Below, piece by piece: positions 34,016-42,926 of a DNA stretch of 64,000 nucleotides. The stretch covers positions 7,236-71,235 of the forward strand of contig CAZGTD010000008.1 in assembly GCA_964528425.1 (NCBI GenBank), written 5' to 3'. A program made the position numbers and the translations under genes. Source of the stretch: UBA3263 sp964528425 (lineage in GTDB: Bacteria; Bacteroidota; Bacteroidia; Bacteroidales; Muribaculaceae). The notes beneath the pieces were generated by a model. The model worked only from the letters and a program-made list of their open reading frames with translations, had not been told where the DNA came from and made no database searches. Positions within the stretch are counted from its first letter, which is position 1. Each line of letters begins with the position of its first letter.

Positions 34016-34987
34016 TCAGATGGTGCTTGACTTCAGGGCGAGGCCCACTTTTTCGTGGAGGCCGAAGAGCAGGTTCATGTTGTGAACGGCCTGGCCGGCG
34101 GCGCCCTTGATAATATTGTCGATTACTGCGGTTACGAGCAGACGGTTACCGATTTTTTCGAGGTGGATGAGGCATTTGTTTGTGTTGACAACGTCTTTCA
34201 GATCCGGACGTCGGTCAACCACAAAAGTAAACGAATGGTCGGCATAGTAGTCCTCATAGAGGTTGCGGAGCTGGTCGAGCGACACGGGCATATCCATGTA
34301 GGCCGTAATCAGCATGCCACGCGCAAATGAACCGCGCATCGGAATGAAGAGCAGCTCAGAGTTAAACGAGCTCTGAAGGGTCTGCAGCGTCTGTCGGATT
34401 TCAGGCAGATGGTCGTGGTGGAGCGGCTGGTAGATGGAAACGTTATCGCGATGCCAGGCCAGCTGGTCAGGGCTTGACTTTTCAACTGCGGAACCCGAAA
34501 AACCGGTAATAGCGGTAACATGAATCGGAGAATTTAGCAGCAGATTTTTTGCCAATGGCAGCAATGCCAGCTCAATGGCCGTTGCAAAGGCCCCGGGATT
34601 AGCCACCCGTGTGGCCCCATGGACCAGACGGCGCCGGTTGAGTTCCGGCAAACCGTATATGAAACCGCTCTCGGGCGATTCTATGCGGAAGTCACGGGCC
34701 AGGTCTATAACTTTAAGCCCTTCCGGAATCGGCCGGTTTGCAAAGAGTTGCGACGTGTGGCCATGAGGATAGCAGCAGAAAACAACGTCGAGGTCGTCGA
34801 GGTCAACGTCGGCAGTGAAGCGCAGATAGGTTTCGCCCTCCATGCCTTGATGCACCTCCGTCAGCAGGCGACCGTCGTAGAGTTTACTCTGAACTCGGCT
34901 TAGTTCAACGTCGGGGTGGTTGATTAACAGACGAATAAGTTCGCCGGCGGCAAAACCTTCGCCGCCCAGAATACCGGCGCGGATCAT
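34016..34987 (-). CDS. argC: ArgC-like N-acyl-gamma-glutamyl-phosphate reductase with Cys-to-Ala active site
   Basis: A 323-aa protein with the ArgC fold: N-terminal NAD(P) site AGILGGEGFAAGELIRLL, FCCYPHGHTSQ, IDLARDFR, YGLPELNRR and the C-terminal HNMNLLFGL. It aligns with ArgC along its full length. The conserved NPGC(Y/F)AT motif, whose Cys forms the thioester with the substrate, reads NPGAFAT here: residue 133 is Ala (codon GCC at 34591-34589). The usual TGSTGAG loop is changed to TGFSGSAV. His and Glu of HDHLPEIRQ are kept. It may be a pseudoenzyme, regulator or enzyme with another function. It is cotranscribed between gltX (4-bp overlap) and lysS. Confidence 0.82.
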   Translation of the reverse strand: MIRAGILGGEGFAAGELIRLLINHPDVELSRVQSKLYDGRLLTEVHQGMEGETYLRFTADVDLDDLDVVFCCYPHGHTSQLFANRPIPEGLKVIDLARDFRIESPESGFIYGLPELNRRRLVHGATRVANPGAFATAIELALLPLAKNLLLNSPIHVTAITGFSGSAVEKSSPDQLAWHRDNVSIYQPLHHDHLPEIRQTLQTLQSSFNSELLFIPMRGSFARGMLITAYMDMPVSLDQLRNLYEDYYADHSFTFVVDRRPDLKDVVNTNKCLIHLEKIGNRLLVTAVIDNIIKGAAGQAVHNMNLLFGLHEKVGLALKSSTI

Positions 34988-36513
34988 TGCGGTTTAATAT
35001 TTTCAATAGCTGCAAGCACCCTGCGTTCAACTTCGGGGAAACCGAGCAGCTCGGTGATTTCAAACATGTGGGGACCTTTGCATTCGCCAACCACAGCCAG
35101 GCGCAACGCGTTCATAACGTTGCCCATGTGCCAGCCGCGCTCCTTGATGTTGTCGAGCACCGGACGCTCGGCATCGGCGGGGCTCAGCGAGGGGAGGGCG
35201 CGCATCCAATCGAGCATTTCGCGCAGCTGGTCGGGGGTTTCGGCGGTCCAGCGTTTCTTTACGCTCTTCTCTTCGTATTCAGTGGGAGCCACGAAGAAGA
35301 ATGCGGCGTTGGCCCAGAGGTCGCGCACAAAGTTTATACGGCCCTTTACCAGACCGACAACGCGGCGGATATACTCGTCGCCGAACTTGTCGGGATCAAC
35401 GCCATGTTCCTTGAGTATCGGCTTGAACAGCTCGGCGAGTTCTTCGTCGGGCAGCATCTGCAGATACTGGTGGTTGAACCAGGTGCCCTTTTCGTAGGCG
35501 AACTTAGCGCCCGAGCGCGAGCAGTGGTCCAGCGAGAAGCGGTTGATAAGCTCCTGCATCGACATGATTTCGGTGTCGTCGCCCGGGTTCCAGCCAAGCA
35601 GAGCCAGGAAATTAACCACTGCCTGAGGCAGGTAGCCGTCCTCGCGGTAGCCGCGCGAAATATTGCCGGTTTCGGGGTCGGTCCATAGCAGGGGAAACAC
35701 CGGGAAGCCCAGACGGTCACCGTCGCGCTTGGAGAGTTTACCTTTGCCGTCGGGCTTGAGCAGCAGCGGCAGGTGAACGAACTGAGGCATGGTGTCGGTC
35801 CAGCCGAAAGCCTCATAAAGGAGCACATGGAGCGGCGCCGACGGCAGCCATTCCTCGCCGCGGATAACGTGCGACACCTTCATCAGGTGGTCGTCGACAA
35901 TGTTTGCCAGATGGTATGTAGGCAGGTCATCGGCGCTCTTGTAGAGCACTTTATCGTCGAGAATGTCGCTCTTGATGGTAACCTTTCCGCGAATCAGGTC
36001 ATTGACCTCAACGGCGCGGCCGCCGTCAATTTTGAAGCGCACAACGTAGGGGGTACCCTCGTCGATAAGTTTCTGCACCTGGGCGGGATCCATGGTCAGC
36101 GAGTTGCGCATTTGGCCGCGCGTGTGGCTATCATACTGGAAATTAGGGGTAGCCTGACGGGCTGCATCGAGTTCCTCGGGAGTATCAAAAGCTATATAGG
36201 CCTTACCGTTATCGAGAAGCTTCTTAACATATTCGCGATAGATATCGCGGCGCTCGCTCTGCTTATATGGGCCATAGGGGCCGCCATGACCAACGCCTTC
36301 ATCAATTTCTATACCAAGCCATTTCAGCGCTTCAATGATGTAGGCCTCGGCGCCGGGCACGAAGCGGTGTGAATCCGTATCTTCAATACGCAGAATCATA
36401 GTGCCGCCATGCTGGCGTGCAAAAAGGTAATTATATAGGGCGGTGCGAACGCCACCAATGTGGAGCGGCCCGGTCGGAGAGGGGGCAAAACGTACTCTTA
36501 CTTCTCTGTCCAT
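34984..36513 (-). CDS. gltX: Glutamyl-tRNA synthetase
   Basis: Charges tRNA-Glu. The 509-aa class I enzyme has the HIGH-type motif in FAPSPTGPLHIGG near the start and the KMSKS equivalent GKLSKRDGD, followed by the C-terminal helical anticodon-binding domain. The start is placed at ATG 36513 (MDREVRVRFAP); a longer open frame upstream of it runs into the divergent promoter region and has no homology. Its promoter is at 36544-36575, back to back with that of trpB. Confidence 0.97.
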   Translation of the reverse strand: MDREVRVRFAPSPTGPLHIGGVRTALYNYLFARQHGGTMILRIEDTDSHRFVPGAEAYIIEALKWLGIEIDEGVGHGGPYGPYKQSERRDIYREYVKKLLDNGKAYIAFDTPEELDAARQATPNFQYDSHTRGQMRNSLTMDPAQVQKLIDEGTPYVVRFKIDGGRAVEVNDLIRGKVTIKSDILDDKVLYKSADDLPTYHLANIVDDHLMKVSHVIRGEEWLPSAPLHVLLYEAFGWTDTMPQFVHLPLLLKPDGKGKLSKRDGDRLGFPVFPLLWTDPETGNISRGYREDGYLPQAVVNFLALLGWNPGDDTEIMSMQELINRFSLDHCSRSGAKFAYEKGTWFNHQYLQMLPDEELAELFKPILKEHGVDPDKFGDEYIRRVVGLVKGRINFVRDLWANAAFFFVAPTEYEEKSVKKRWTAETPDQLREMLDWMRALPSLSPADAERPVLDNIKERGWHMGNVMNALRLAVVGECKGPHMFEITELLGFPEVERRVLAAIENIKPQ

Positions 36514-36543
36514 ATAGATTTTGGTCAATAGTATATACGGATG

Positions 36544-36575
36544 CAAAATTACAAAATTTTTTGCAACTACACAAA
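36544..36575 (-). promoter_or_regulatory. Promoter of the gltX-argC-lysS-gpsA-pgi operon
   Basis: On the minus strand, TTTG (36575-36572), 20 bp, TAATTTTG (36551-36544). It matches the consensus fully and gives a leader of about 25 nt. Confidence 0.75.
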
Positions 36576-36588
36576 TCCGCTCCGGCAG

Positions 36589-36618
36589 TTGGAAATTCAG
36601 GGAATTTTCGTAAATTTG
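36589..36618 (+). promoter_or_regulatory. Promoter of the trp operon
   Basis: TTG at 36589-36591, 19 bp, TAAATTTG at 36611-36618. The trpB ATG at 36626 is only 7 nt after this box, so there is no space for a leader peptide or attenuator. Confidence 0.75.
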
Positions 36619-36625
36619 CGGTCTT

Positions 36626-37804
36626 ATGGAATATAATGTCGACAATAACGGGTTTTATGGGCCATACGGAGGTGCCTACATTCCCGAAATTCTATATAAA
36701 ACGGTAGAGGACCTTCGCAAGGCCTATCTCCCCATAATTGAGAGCGAGGAATTCCAATCGGAATACCGCACTCTGCTGCGCGATTACGTCGGGCGCCCGT
36801 CGCCGCTGTATCTGGCGCAGCGCCTGAGCGAGCGCTATGGCTGCAAGATTTATCTTAAACGAGAAGACCTGAACCACACGGGCGCCCACAAAATCAACAA
36901 CGCCATCGGTCAGGTTCTGCTTGCCAAAAAGCTCGGCAAAACCCACATCATAGCGGAAACCGGTGCCGGCCAACACGGGGTTGCAACTGCAACGGTGTGC
37001 GCATTGATGAATATGCCATGCACCGTTTACATGGGCGCCACTGATGTTGAGCGACAGCGCGTTAACGTTCAGCGCATGAAAATGCTCGGGGCTGAGGTCC
37101 ACCCTGTACGCTCTGGCAATATGACTCTTAAAGACGCAACCAACGAGGCAATACGCCACTGGTGTTGTCACCCGGCCGATACCTTCTACGTTATCGGCTC
37201 TACTGTCGGCCCCCACCCCTACCCCGACATGGTAGCGCGGCTTCAGAGCATAATATCTGAAGAAATAAAGCAGCAGCTGATGGAAAAGGAGGGTCGTGAC
37301 TGGCCCGACTGGCTCATGGCCTGCGTGGGCGGCGGTTCAAATGCTGCCGGCACCATTTACCATTACCTCGACGACCCGCGCGTTAAAATCGCCCTGGCCG
37401 AAGCGGGCGGCCTCGGCATCGACAGCGGCCGGACCGCCGCGTCGCTCCAGATCGGCACTGACGGCATCCTCCACGGATCGCGCATAAAGCTGATGCAGAC
37501 CGACGACGGCCAGATTATCGAGCCCTACTCTATCAGCGCCGGGCTGGATTATCCGGGAACAGGCCCGCTGCATTGCAACCTCTATGCCACCGGACGCGCT
37601 CAGGTCATGGCCGTTAACGACGACGAAGTGCTCAAGGCCGCCTACGAACTGACGCGACTTGAAGGCATAATTCCCGCTCTTGAAAGCAGCCATGCGCTCG
37701 GTATGTTGCCGAAAATGAATTTCCGCCCCGACGACGTGGTTGTGTTGACCGTAAGCGGCCGCGGCGACAAAGACATTGAAACTTATCTCGCTAACTTCCA
37801 GTGA
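36626..37804 (+). CDS. trpB: Tryptophan synthase beta chain
   Basis: Condenses indole with serine to make tryptophan, PLP-dependent. The 392-aa protein has the PLP lysine Lys89 in NHTGAHKINNA, the GAGQHGVATAT substrate loop and the glycine-rich phosphate site in VGGGSNAAGT. It is of the TrpB1 type that pairs with TrpA. As in Bacteroides it leads the trp operon. The end overlaps the trpE GTG (GTGA), giving tight coupling. Confidence 0.98.
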   Translation: MEYNVDNNGFYGPYGGAYIPEILYKTVEDLRKAYLPIIESEEFQSEYRTLLRDYVGRPSPLYLAQRLSERYGCKIYLKREDLNHTGAHKINNAIGQVLLAKKLGKTHIIAETGAGQHGVATATVCALMNMPCTVYMGATDVERQRVNVQRMKMLGAEVHPVRSGNMTLKDATNEAIRHWCCHPADTFYVIGSTVGPHPYPDMVARLQSIISEEIKQQLMEKEGRDWPDWLMACVGGGSNAAGTIYHYLDDPRVKIALAEAGGLGIDSGRTAASLQIGTDGILHGSRIKLMQTDDGQIIEPYSISAGLDYPGTGPLHCNLYATGRAQVMAVNDDEVLKAAYELTRLEGIIPALESSHALGMLPKMNFRPDDVVVLTVSGRGDKDIETYLANFQ

Positions 37805-39201
37805 AAAAATTCATATACCATACGGCGTCGAAAAAAATTCTCGGCGACCTCGTAACCCCCGTAAGTACCTACCTTAAAGTGCGCGACGCCTACCCGCAGT
37901 CGGCACTGATGGAGAGTTCCGACTATCACGGCGGCGAAAACTCACGCAGCTACATTGCCGTTCATCCGATTGGTTCGGTGAGCGTTGCCCACGGAATTGC
38001 AACGTTAAAATTCCCCGACGGGTCAGCAGTTGAGCACTCGATTGACGAGTCATATTCGGTCGATATGGCTATTAACGAGTTCCTTCATAGCTTTGAAATC
38101 ACCGGACCGTCATCCGACGTTGTGGGGCTCTACGGCTATATGACGTTCAATGCGGTGCGCTATTTCGAGCCGATTGAGGTTAAGGATGAAATTCTTGAGC
38201 GCAACGACGCACCCGACCTCCTCTACATCCTCTATAAGGACATCATAGTCTTTGATCACTTCCGCAATGAAGTGACTCTGGTTGAAATTCTCGCTGAGGG
38301 CGAGAAAGATGACCTCGACGTTTTGGAGCGCGACATTCAGTGGCGCACCTTCCATAGCTACTCGTTCCACCCGGTCGGACCGGTGGAATCAACCCTTACC
38401 GACGACGGCCACCGCGAGAACATACGCCGCTGCATTGCCCACTGTCTGCGCGGCGACGTGTTTCAGATAGTGCCGTCGCGTCGCTTTGTTCAGCGCTATG
38501 AAGGCGATGACTTTAAGCTTTACAGAGTTTTGAGATCAATCAATCCGTCGCCCTATCTGTTTTATTTCGACTTCGGAGGGTTCCGCATTTTCGGCAGCTC
38601 GCCCGAAACCCACTGCCGCATAATAGGCCGCAAAGCCTACATCGACCCTATTGCCGGCACCACCAAGCGCACCGGCAACCCCGACGAAGACCGCGCCGCA
38701 GCTGAATATCTGCGCAACGACCCCAAGGAGAACGCCGAGCATGTTATGCTCGTTGACCTTGCGCGCAACGATCTGAGCCGCAACTGCAGCGGAGTCCACG
38801 TTGAGTTTTATAAGGATATGCAGTATTACTCACACGTTATTCATCTGGTATCGCGAGTGAGCGGAACTCTCAATGCTGATGCGGACCCGGTTCGGGCGTT
38901 TATCGACACATTTCCGGCGGGCACCCTGTCGGGGGCTCCGAAAGTCAAGGCCATGGAACTTATTTCGCGCTACGAGCCCCATAACCGCGGAGCCTATGGC
39001 GGATGCATCGGCTTCATTGGCTTCAACGGCGATCTGAATCAGGCAATCACGATTCGCACTTTCGTGTCGCGCAACGGCGAACTATGGTTTCAGGCCGGAG
39101 GCGGCGTAGTTGCCAAGAGCGATGTTGAATATGAACTCCAGGAGGTAAACAACAAGCTCGGCGCGCTGCGTAAAGCCATAGAAACCGCCGGCGAAATATA
39201 A
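37801..39201 (+). CDS. trpE: Anthranilate synthase component I
   Basis: Makes anthranilate from chorismate, using ammonia from TrpG. The 466-aa protein starts with GTG overlapping the trpB stop. The N-terminal ALMESS segment is the LLES-type tryptophan-binding site, implying feedback inhibition by tryptophan. The chorismate-binding part carries PIAGTTKRTGN, DLARNDLSRNC, FPAGTLSGAPK and GAYGGCIGFIGF. It lies 9 bp before trpG. Confidence 0.97.
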   Translation: MKKFIYHTASKKILGDLVTPVSTYLKVRDAYPQSALMESSDYHGGENSRSYIAVHPIGSVSVAHGIATLKFPDGSAVEHSIDESYSVDMAINEFLHSFEITGPSSDVVGLYGYMTFNAVRYFEPIEVKDEILERNDAPDLLYILYKDIIVFDHFRNEVTLVEILAEGEKDDLDVLERDIQWRTFHSYSFHPVGPVESTLTDDGHRENIRRCIAHCLRGDVFQIVPSRRFVQRYEGDDFKLYRVLRSINPSPYLFYFDFGGFRIFGSSPETHCRIIGRKAYIDPIAGTTKRTGNPDEDRAAAEYLRNDPKENAEHVMLVDLARNDLSRNCSGVHVEFYKDMQYYSHVIHLVSRVSGTLNADADPVRAFIDTFPAGTLSGAPKVKAMELISRYEPHNRGAYGGCIGFIGFNGDLNQAITIRTFVSRNGELWFQAGGGVVAKSDVEYELQEVNNKLGALRKAIETAGEI

Positions 39202-39210
39202 TTCCGCGTT

Positions 39211-39774
39211 ATGAAAACAGTTATTATCGACAATTACGATTCGTTTACCTATAATCTCGTTCACCTGGTGCGCGAGCTCGGCGCGGAGGTTACCGCCCTG
39301 CGCAACGACCGCTTCCAACTCGACCAACTCGAACAGTTCGACAAGATTATTCTGTCGCCTGGACCGGGCATTCCGTCGGAGGCTGGATTGCTACTCGACG
39401 TTATCCGCACCTACGCCGGACGCAAGCCTATTCTGGGCGTATGTCTGGGCCATCAGGCAATAGGTGAGAGCTTCGGCGCCCGGTTGGTGAACCTCAGCGA
39501 AGTTCACCATGGAGTCGCCACCCCCATCCACCGGGTTGCCGACGACTATATTTTCGAGGGTTTGCCCGATGAATTTGAAGTTGGCCGCTACCATTCGTGG
39601 GTTGTGAGTCCCGAAGGTCTCCCCGCCTGTCTGGAAGTTACCGCCGTTAGCAACGAAGGCGAAATCATGGCGTTGTGCCATAAGGAATTAGACATTCGGG
39701 GCGTGCAGTTTCATCCCGAAAGCGTTCTGACCCCGCAAGGCGCAAAAATCATTGAAAACTGGCTGAAAAAATGA
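39211..39774 (+). CDS. trpG: Anthranilate synthase component II (glutamine amidotransferase)
   Basis: Class I glutamine amidotransferase that supplies ammonia to TrpE. The 187-aa protein shows DNYDSFTYNLVH at the start, the catalytic Cys in LGVCLGHQAIGE, and the His/Glu pair in VQFHPESVLTPQG. It is a stand-alone subunit, not fused to TrpD. Its stop overlaps the trpD ATG by four bases. Confidence 0.97.
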   Translation: MKTVIIDNYDSFTYNLVHLVRELGAEVTALRNDRFQLDQLEQFDKIILSPGPGIPSEAGLLLDVIRTYAGRKPILGVCLGHQAIGESFGARLVNLSEVHHGVATPIHRVADDYIFEGLPDEFEVGRYHSWVVSPEGLPACLEVTAVSNEGEIMALCHKELDIRGVQFHPESVLTPQGAKIIENWLKK

Positions 39775-40766
39775 AAACGATTCTCAAAGAATTTGCCGAA
39801 ACCAAGGAACTGTCGCGCAATGCCGCACGCGACTTTATGCTCGGAATAACCGAGAACCGCTATGAGCCGATTCAGGTCGGGGCACTGCTCTACGCAATGG
39901 AGGTTTGCGGCGTTACGGCCGACGAAGTGCTCGGCTTTCGCGACGCACTGCTCGAAACCGGCGCACACGTCGATTTCAGCGATATCGAAACGGTCGACAT
40001 TGTAGGCACCGGAGGCGACGGCAAGAATACGTTTAACATTTCAACCTGCGCATCGTTTGTAGTAGCCGGTGCGGGCCATAAAGTCTGCAAACATGGCAAC
40101 TACAGCGCCACATCGGTCAGCGGCGCCGGCAATGTTATGGAAGCACACGGCGTAAAATTTACCGCCGACCCCGAGCGCCTGCGCCGTTCGCTCGAAGAAG
40201 CCGGCTTCGTCTATCTCCACGCTCCGCTCTTTGCCTTCGGCATGAAAAATGTTGCGCCGATTCGCAAAACCCTCAAGGTACCGACAGTTTTCAATATACT
40301 CGGGCCGCTTATCAATCCCGCTCAGCCGAAATTCAACCTCCACGGTGTTGCAACCGCCAACCAGCTCCGGCTCTATACTGCAATTCACCAGCAGATCGGC
40401 GACCGCTACGGCATTGTGAACTCCTACGACGGCTACGACGAGGTTTCGCTGACCGGAGCTTTCCGCTTTGTCAGCAACACCCGCGAGGGTGTCTTTAACC
40501 CGTCGGATTTAGGTTTGCCCCGGATTAACCCGTCGGAAATTTTCGGGGGCGACTCGATAGCCGATGCGGTGAAGATTTTCGACTCGGTTCTCCGCGGAGA
40601 ATCGTCGCAGGCCCAGGCTGACGTTGTTATTGCCAATGCCGCCATGGCCCTGTTCGTTATCAATCCTGAAAAAAGCATAGCCGACTGCGTTGCCGAGGCC
40701 CGTGAGTCACTCCATTCGGGCGCGGCCCTCAGGGTGCTTAACCGCTATATCGAGCTTAACCGATGA
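39771..40766 (+). CDS. trpD: Anthranilate phosphoribosyltransferase
   Basis: Transfers phosphoribose from PRPP to anthranilate. The 331-aa protein has the PRPP-binding motif VGTGGDGKNTFNIST, then KHGNYSATSVSGAGNVMEA, and MKNVAPIRKTLKVPTVFN; all belong to the family. It is linked to both neighbours through four-base overlaps (trpG upstream, trpC downstream). Confidence 0.97.
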   Translation: MKTILKEFAETKELSRNAARDFMLGITENRYEPIQVGALLYAMEVCGVTADEVLGFRDALLETGAHVDFSDIETVDIVGTGGDGKNTFNISTCASFVVAGAGHKVCKHGNYSATSVSGAGNVMEAHGVKFTADPERLRRSLEEAGFVYLHAPLFAFGMKNVAPIRKTLKVPTVFNILGPLINPAQPKFNLHGVATANQLRLYTAIHQQIGDRYGIVNSYDGYDEVSLTGAFRFVSNTREGVFNPSDLGLPRINPSEIFGGDSIADAVKIFDSVLRGESSQAQADVVIANAAMALFVINPEKSIADCVAEARESLHSGAALRVLNRYIELNR

Positions 40767-41545
40767 AAGATGTTCTTGAAGAAATAATCGCTTCAAAAAG
40801 GCCGGAAGTAGCCGCACTGCGCACCCGCGCACGCGAGATTTATTCCGCGGCCGAACGCGCCGTCGATTCGCGCAAAACGCTCGACATGGCCGCAGCGCTG
40901 CGGGGGTCAGACTCCGGCATAATAGCCGAGTTCAAGCGCAAATCGCCCTCGAGAGGGTGGATTAACCGGCATGCCGACCCCCGCGAGGTGGCGCCGGCCT
41001 ATGCCCGCTCCGGAGCCGCCGCGCTGTCGATTCTGACTGATGGCCCCTACTTCGGTGGCTCACTTGAATTTCTGAAAGAGGTGAGACCGCTGGTCAACAT
41101 TCCTCTGCTGCGCAAGGAGTTTATAGTTGACGAGCTGCAGCTTTTCGAGGCCCGCGCCGCAGGAGCCGACGCCGTTTTGCTGATTGCCGCCGCTCTAACC
41201 CCGGCGCAGGCTCACGAGCTGGCGCGCCAGTCCCGCCAATTAGGCCTGCAGGTTCTGCTCGAAATTCATTCCGAACCGGAGCTTGACCATGTTTGCGATC
41301 TTGTTGATATGGTCGGGGTAAACAACCGCAACCTCGGCACTTTCCACACCGACGTTCAAAACTCATTTCGCCTGGTCGAAAGTCTGCCCCCGGAGTTCAC
41401 TCTGGTCAGCGAAAGCGGTCTTTCCGAGCCGTCTACCGTGGCCAAACTGCTGCAGGCCGGGTTCCGCGGCTTCCTGATTGGCGAAACCTTTATGAAAACG
41501 GCCGACCCGGCCCAAGCGCTCAAGGAGTTCATTGCAGGAATATGA
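40763..41545 (+). CDS. trpC: Indole-3-glycerol phosphate synthase
   Basis: Closes the indole ring from carboxyphenylamino-deoxyribulose phosphate. The 260-aa TIM barrel has the catalytic lysines in AEFKRKSPSRG and LLRKEFIVDE, VGVNNRNLGTF and the phosphate site LVSESGLSEP. It is separate from TrpF, which follows with a four-base overlap. The start overlaps the trpD stop. Confidence 0.97.
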   Translation: MKDVLEEIIASKRPEVAALRTRAREIYSAAERAVDSRKTLDMAAALRGSDSGIIAEFKRKSPSRGWINRHADPREVAPAYARSGAAALSILTDGPYFGGSLEFLKEVRPLVNIPLLRKEFIVDELQLFEARAAGADAVLLIAAALTPAQAHELARQSRQLGLQVLLEIHSEPELDHVCDLVDMVGVNNRNLGTFHTDVQNSFRLVESLPPEFTLVSESGLSEPSTVAKLLQAGFRGFLIGETFMKTADPAQALKEFIAGI

Positions 41546-42165
41546 TTATTAAGGTGTGCGGAATGACCGAGGCGGAGAATATCCGCCGGGTCGAGGCCTT
41601 GGGCGTTGACTGGATGGGATTTATTTTCTATCCCCGGTCGAAACGCTATGTTGCGGCTCCACCCTCCTACCTGCCTCAACGCGCGCTTCGGGTCGGAGTG
41701 TTTGTAAATGCTCCGATGACTGAAATTTTGCAAAAAATAAAAGATTTCGGCCTCGACTTCGTGCAACTCCACGGCTCCGAAACTCCCGACTTCTGCGCCG
41801 AAGTCAAGAAATCGGGCGTTAAGGTCATAAAGGCCATACACGTCAATAGCGCGGCCGACCTTTCGGGCCTCGACTATTCCGCTGATTACCTGCTGTTTGA
41901 AACGCCGTCCGATGCATTTGGCGGCTCGGGACGTCATTTCGACTGGTCACTGCTCACTGATTATAACGGCACAGTGCCATTTCTGCTTTCGGGCGGAATC
42001 GGTCCCGACGACTTCGATGCCATCAATGAGTTGAAGCATCCGCTCTTTGCGGGCATTGACCTCAACAGCCGCTTCGAGTCGGAGCCAGGCATCAAACAGC
42101 CTGAATTACTCGAAGCCTTTCTTGCTAATTTAAAAAAGCCCTTAGAACATGAATCGAATAAATAA
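41542..42165 (+). CDS. trpF: Phosphoribosylanthranilate isomerase
   Basis: Performs the Amadori rearrangement of phosphoribosylanthranilate. The 207-aa TIM barrel begins with IIKVCGMTEAENI, where the Cys is the general base, and carries WMGFIFYPRSKRYV, VQLHGSE and FLLSGGIGPDD, with the expected catalytic Asp in FDWSLL. It overlaps trpC by four bases and trpA by 17 bp. Confidence 0.96.
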   Translation: MIIKVCGMTEAENIRRVEALGVDWMGFIFYPRSKRYVAAPPSYLPQRALRVGVFVNAPMTEILQKIKDFGLDFVQLHGSETPDFCAEVKKSGVKVIKAIHVNSAADLSGLDYSADYLLFETPSDAFGGSGRHFDWSLLTDYNGTVPFLLSGGIGPDDFDAINELKHPLFAGIDLNSRFESEPGIKQPELLEAFLANLKKPLEHESNK

Positions 42166-42922
42166 ACTCTTCAGCGAAAAAAAATCCGGATTGCTAAGCA
42201 TCTATTTTTGTGCCGGCGACCCGGAACTAAACTCCACAATGCCAATTCTGCGCGCCCTGCAAAACGGCGGTATCGACATGGTGGAAATCGGCATACCCTT
42301 TTCAGACCCCATGGCCGACGGCCCGGTTATTCAGGATGCCGCAACGCGTGCGCTGCGCAACGGCATGAGCCTGCGCACGCTGTTTGAGCAGCTCAGCGAC
42401 GCGCGCTCCGAAATCACCATACCGCTGATTCTGATGGGCTACCTCAATCCGATCATGCACTTCGGCTTTGAGCGGTTCTGCAGCGAATGCGTGCGCTGCG
42501 GAATCGACGGCGTAATTATTCCCGACCTCCCCTTTAAAGATTATCTCGAAGAATACAAACCGATAGCCGACCGCTTCGGCCTGCGCATTATAATGCTGAT
42601 TACGCCCGAAACTTCCGACGAGCGCATCCGCTTTATCGACCAACACACCGATGGGTTCATCTACATGGTTTCGTCGGCAGCAACCACCGGTGCGCAAAAA
42701 GAATTCGATGAAGCCAAACAGGCTTATTTTGCACGCATCAATGCCATGGGCCTCCACAATCCGCGAATGATTGGTTTCGGCATTTCAAACCGCCAGACCC
42801 TTGAAGCCGCCCTTGCCTCGGCATCGGGTGCGATTATCGGCAGCAAGTTCGTTAGCCTGCTCGCCTCCGGGCCATCGCCCGAAGCGGCCGTAGCAGCGCT
42901 GAAATCCGCTCTATCCAACTGA
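42149..42922 (+). CDS. trpA: Tryptophan synthase alpha chain
   Basis: Releases indole from indole-3-glycerol phosphate and channels it to TrpB. The 257-aa TIM barrel has the catalytic Glu and Asp in VEIGIPFSDPMADGP, the GVIIPDLPF strand, and the phosphate-binding IGFGISN and GAIIGSKFV. Its start lies 17 bp inside the end of trpF. It completes the seven-gene pathway. Confidence 0.97.
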   Translation: MNRINKLFSEKKSGLLSIYFCAGDPELNSTMPILRALQNGGIDMVEIGIPFSDPMADGPVIQDAATRALRNGMSLRTLFEQLSDARSEITIPLILMGYLNPIMHFGFERFCSECVRCGIDGVIIPDLPFKDYLEEYKPIADRFGLRIIMLITPETSDERIRFIDQHTDGFIYMVSSAATTGAQKEFDEAKQAYFARINAMGLHNPRMIGFGISNRQTLEAALASASGAIIGSKFVSLLASGPSPEAAVAALKSALSN

Positions 42923-42926
42923 CGCG

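Noticed and set aside
34589..34591. Sequencing error as the cause of the missing ArgC cysteine
   Set aside because: Two substitutions in one codon would be needed, the frame is intact, and the nearby TGSTGAG loop is also changed, which fits real divergence.
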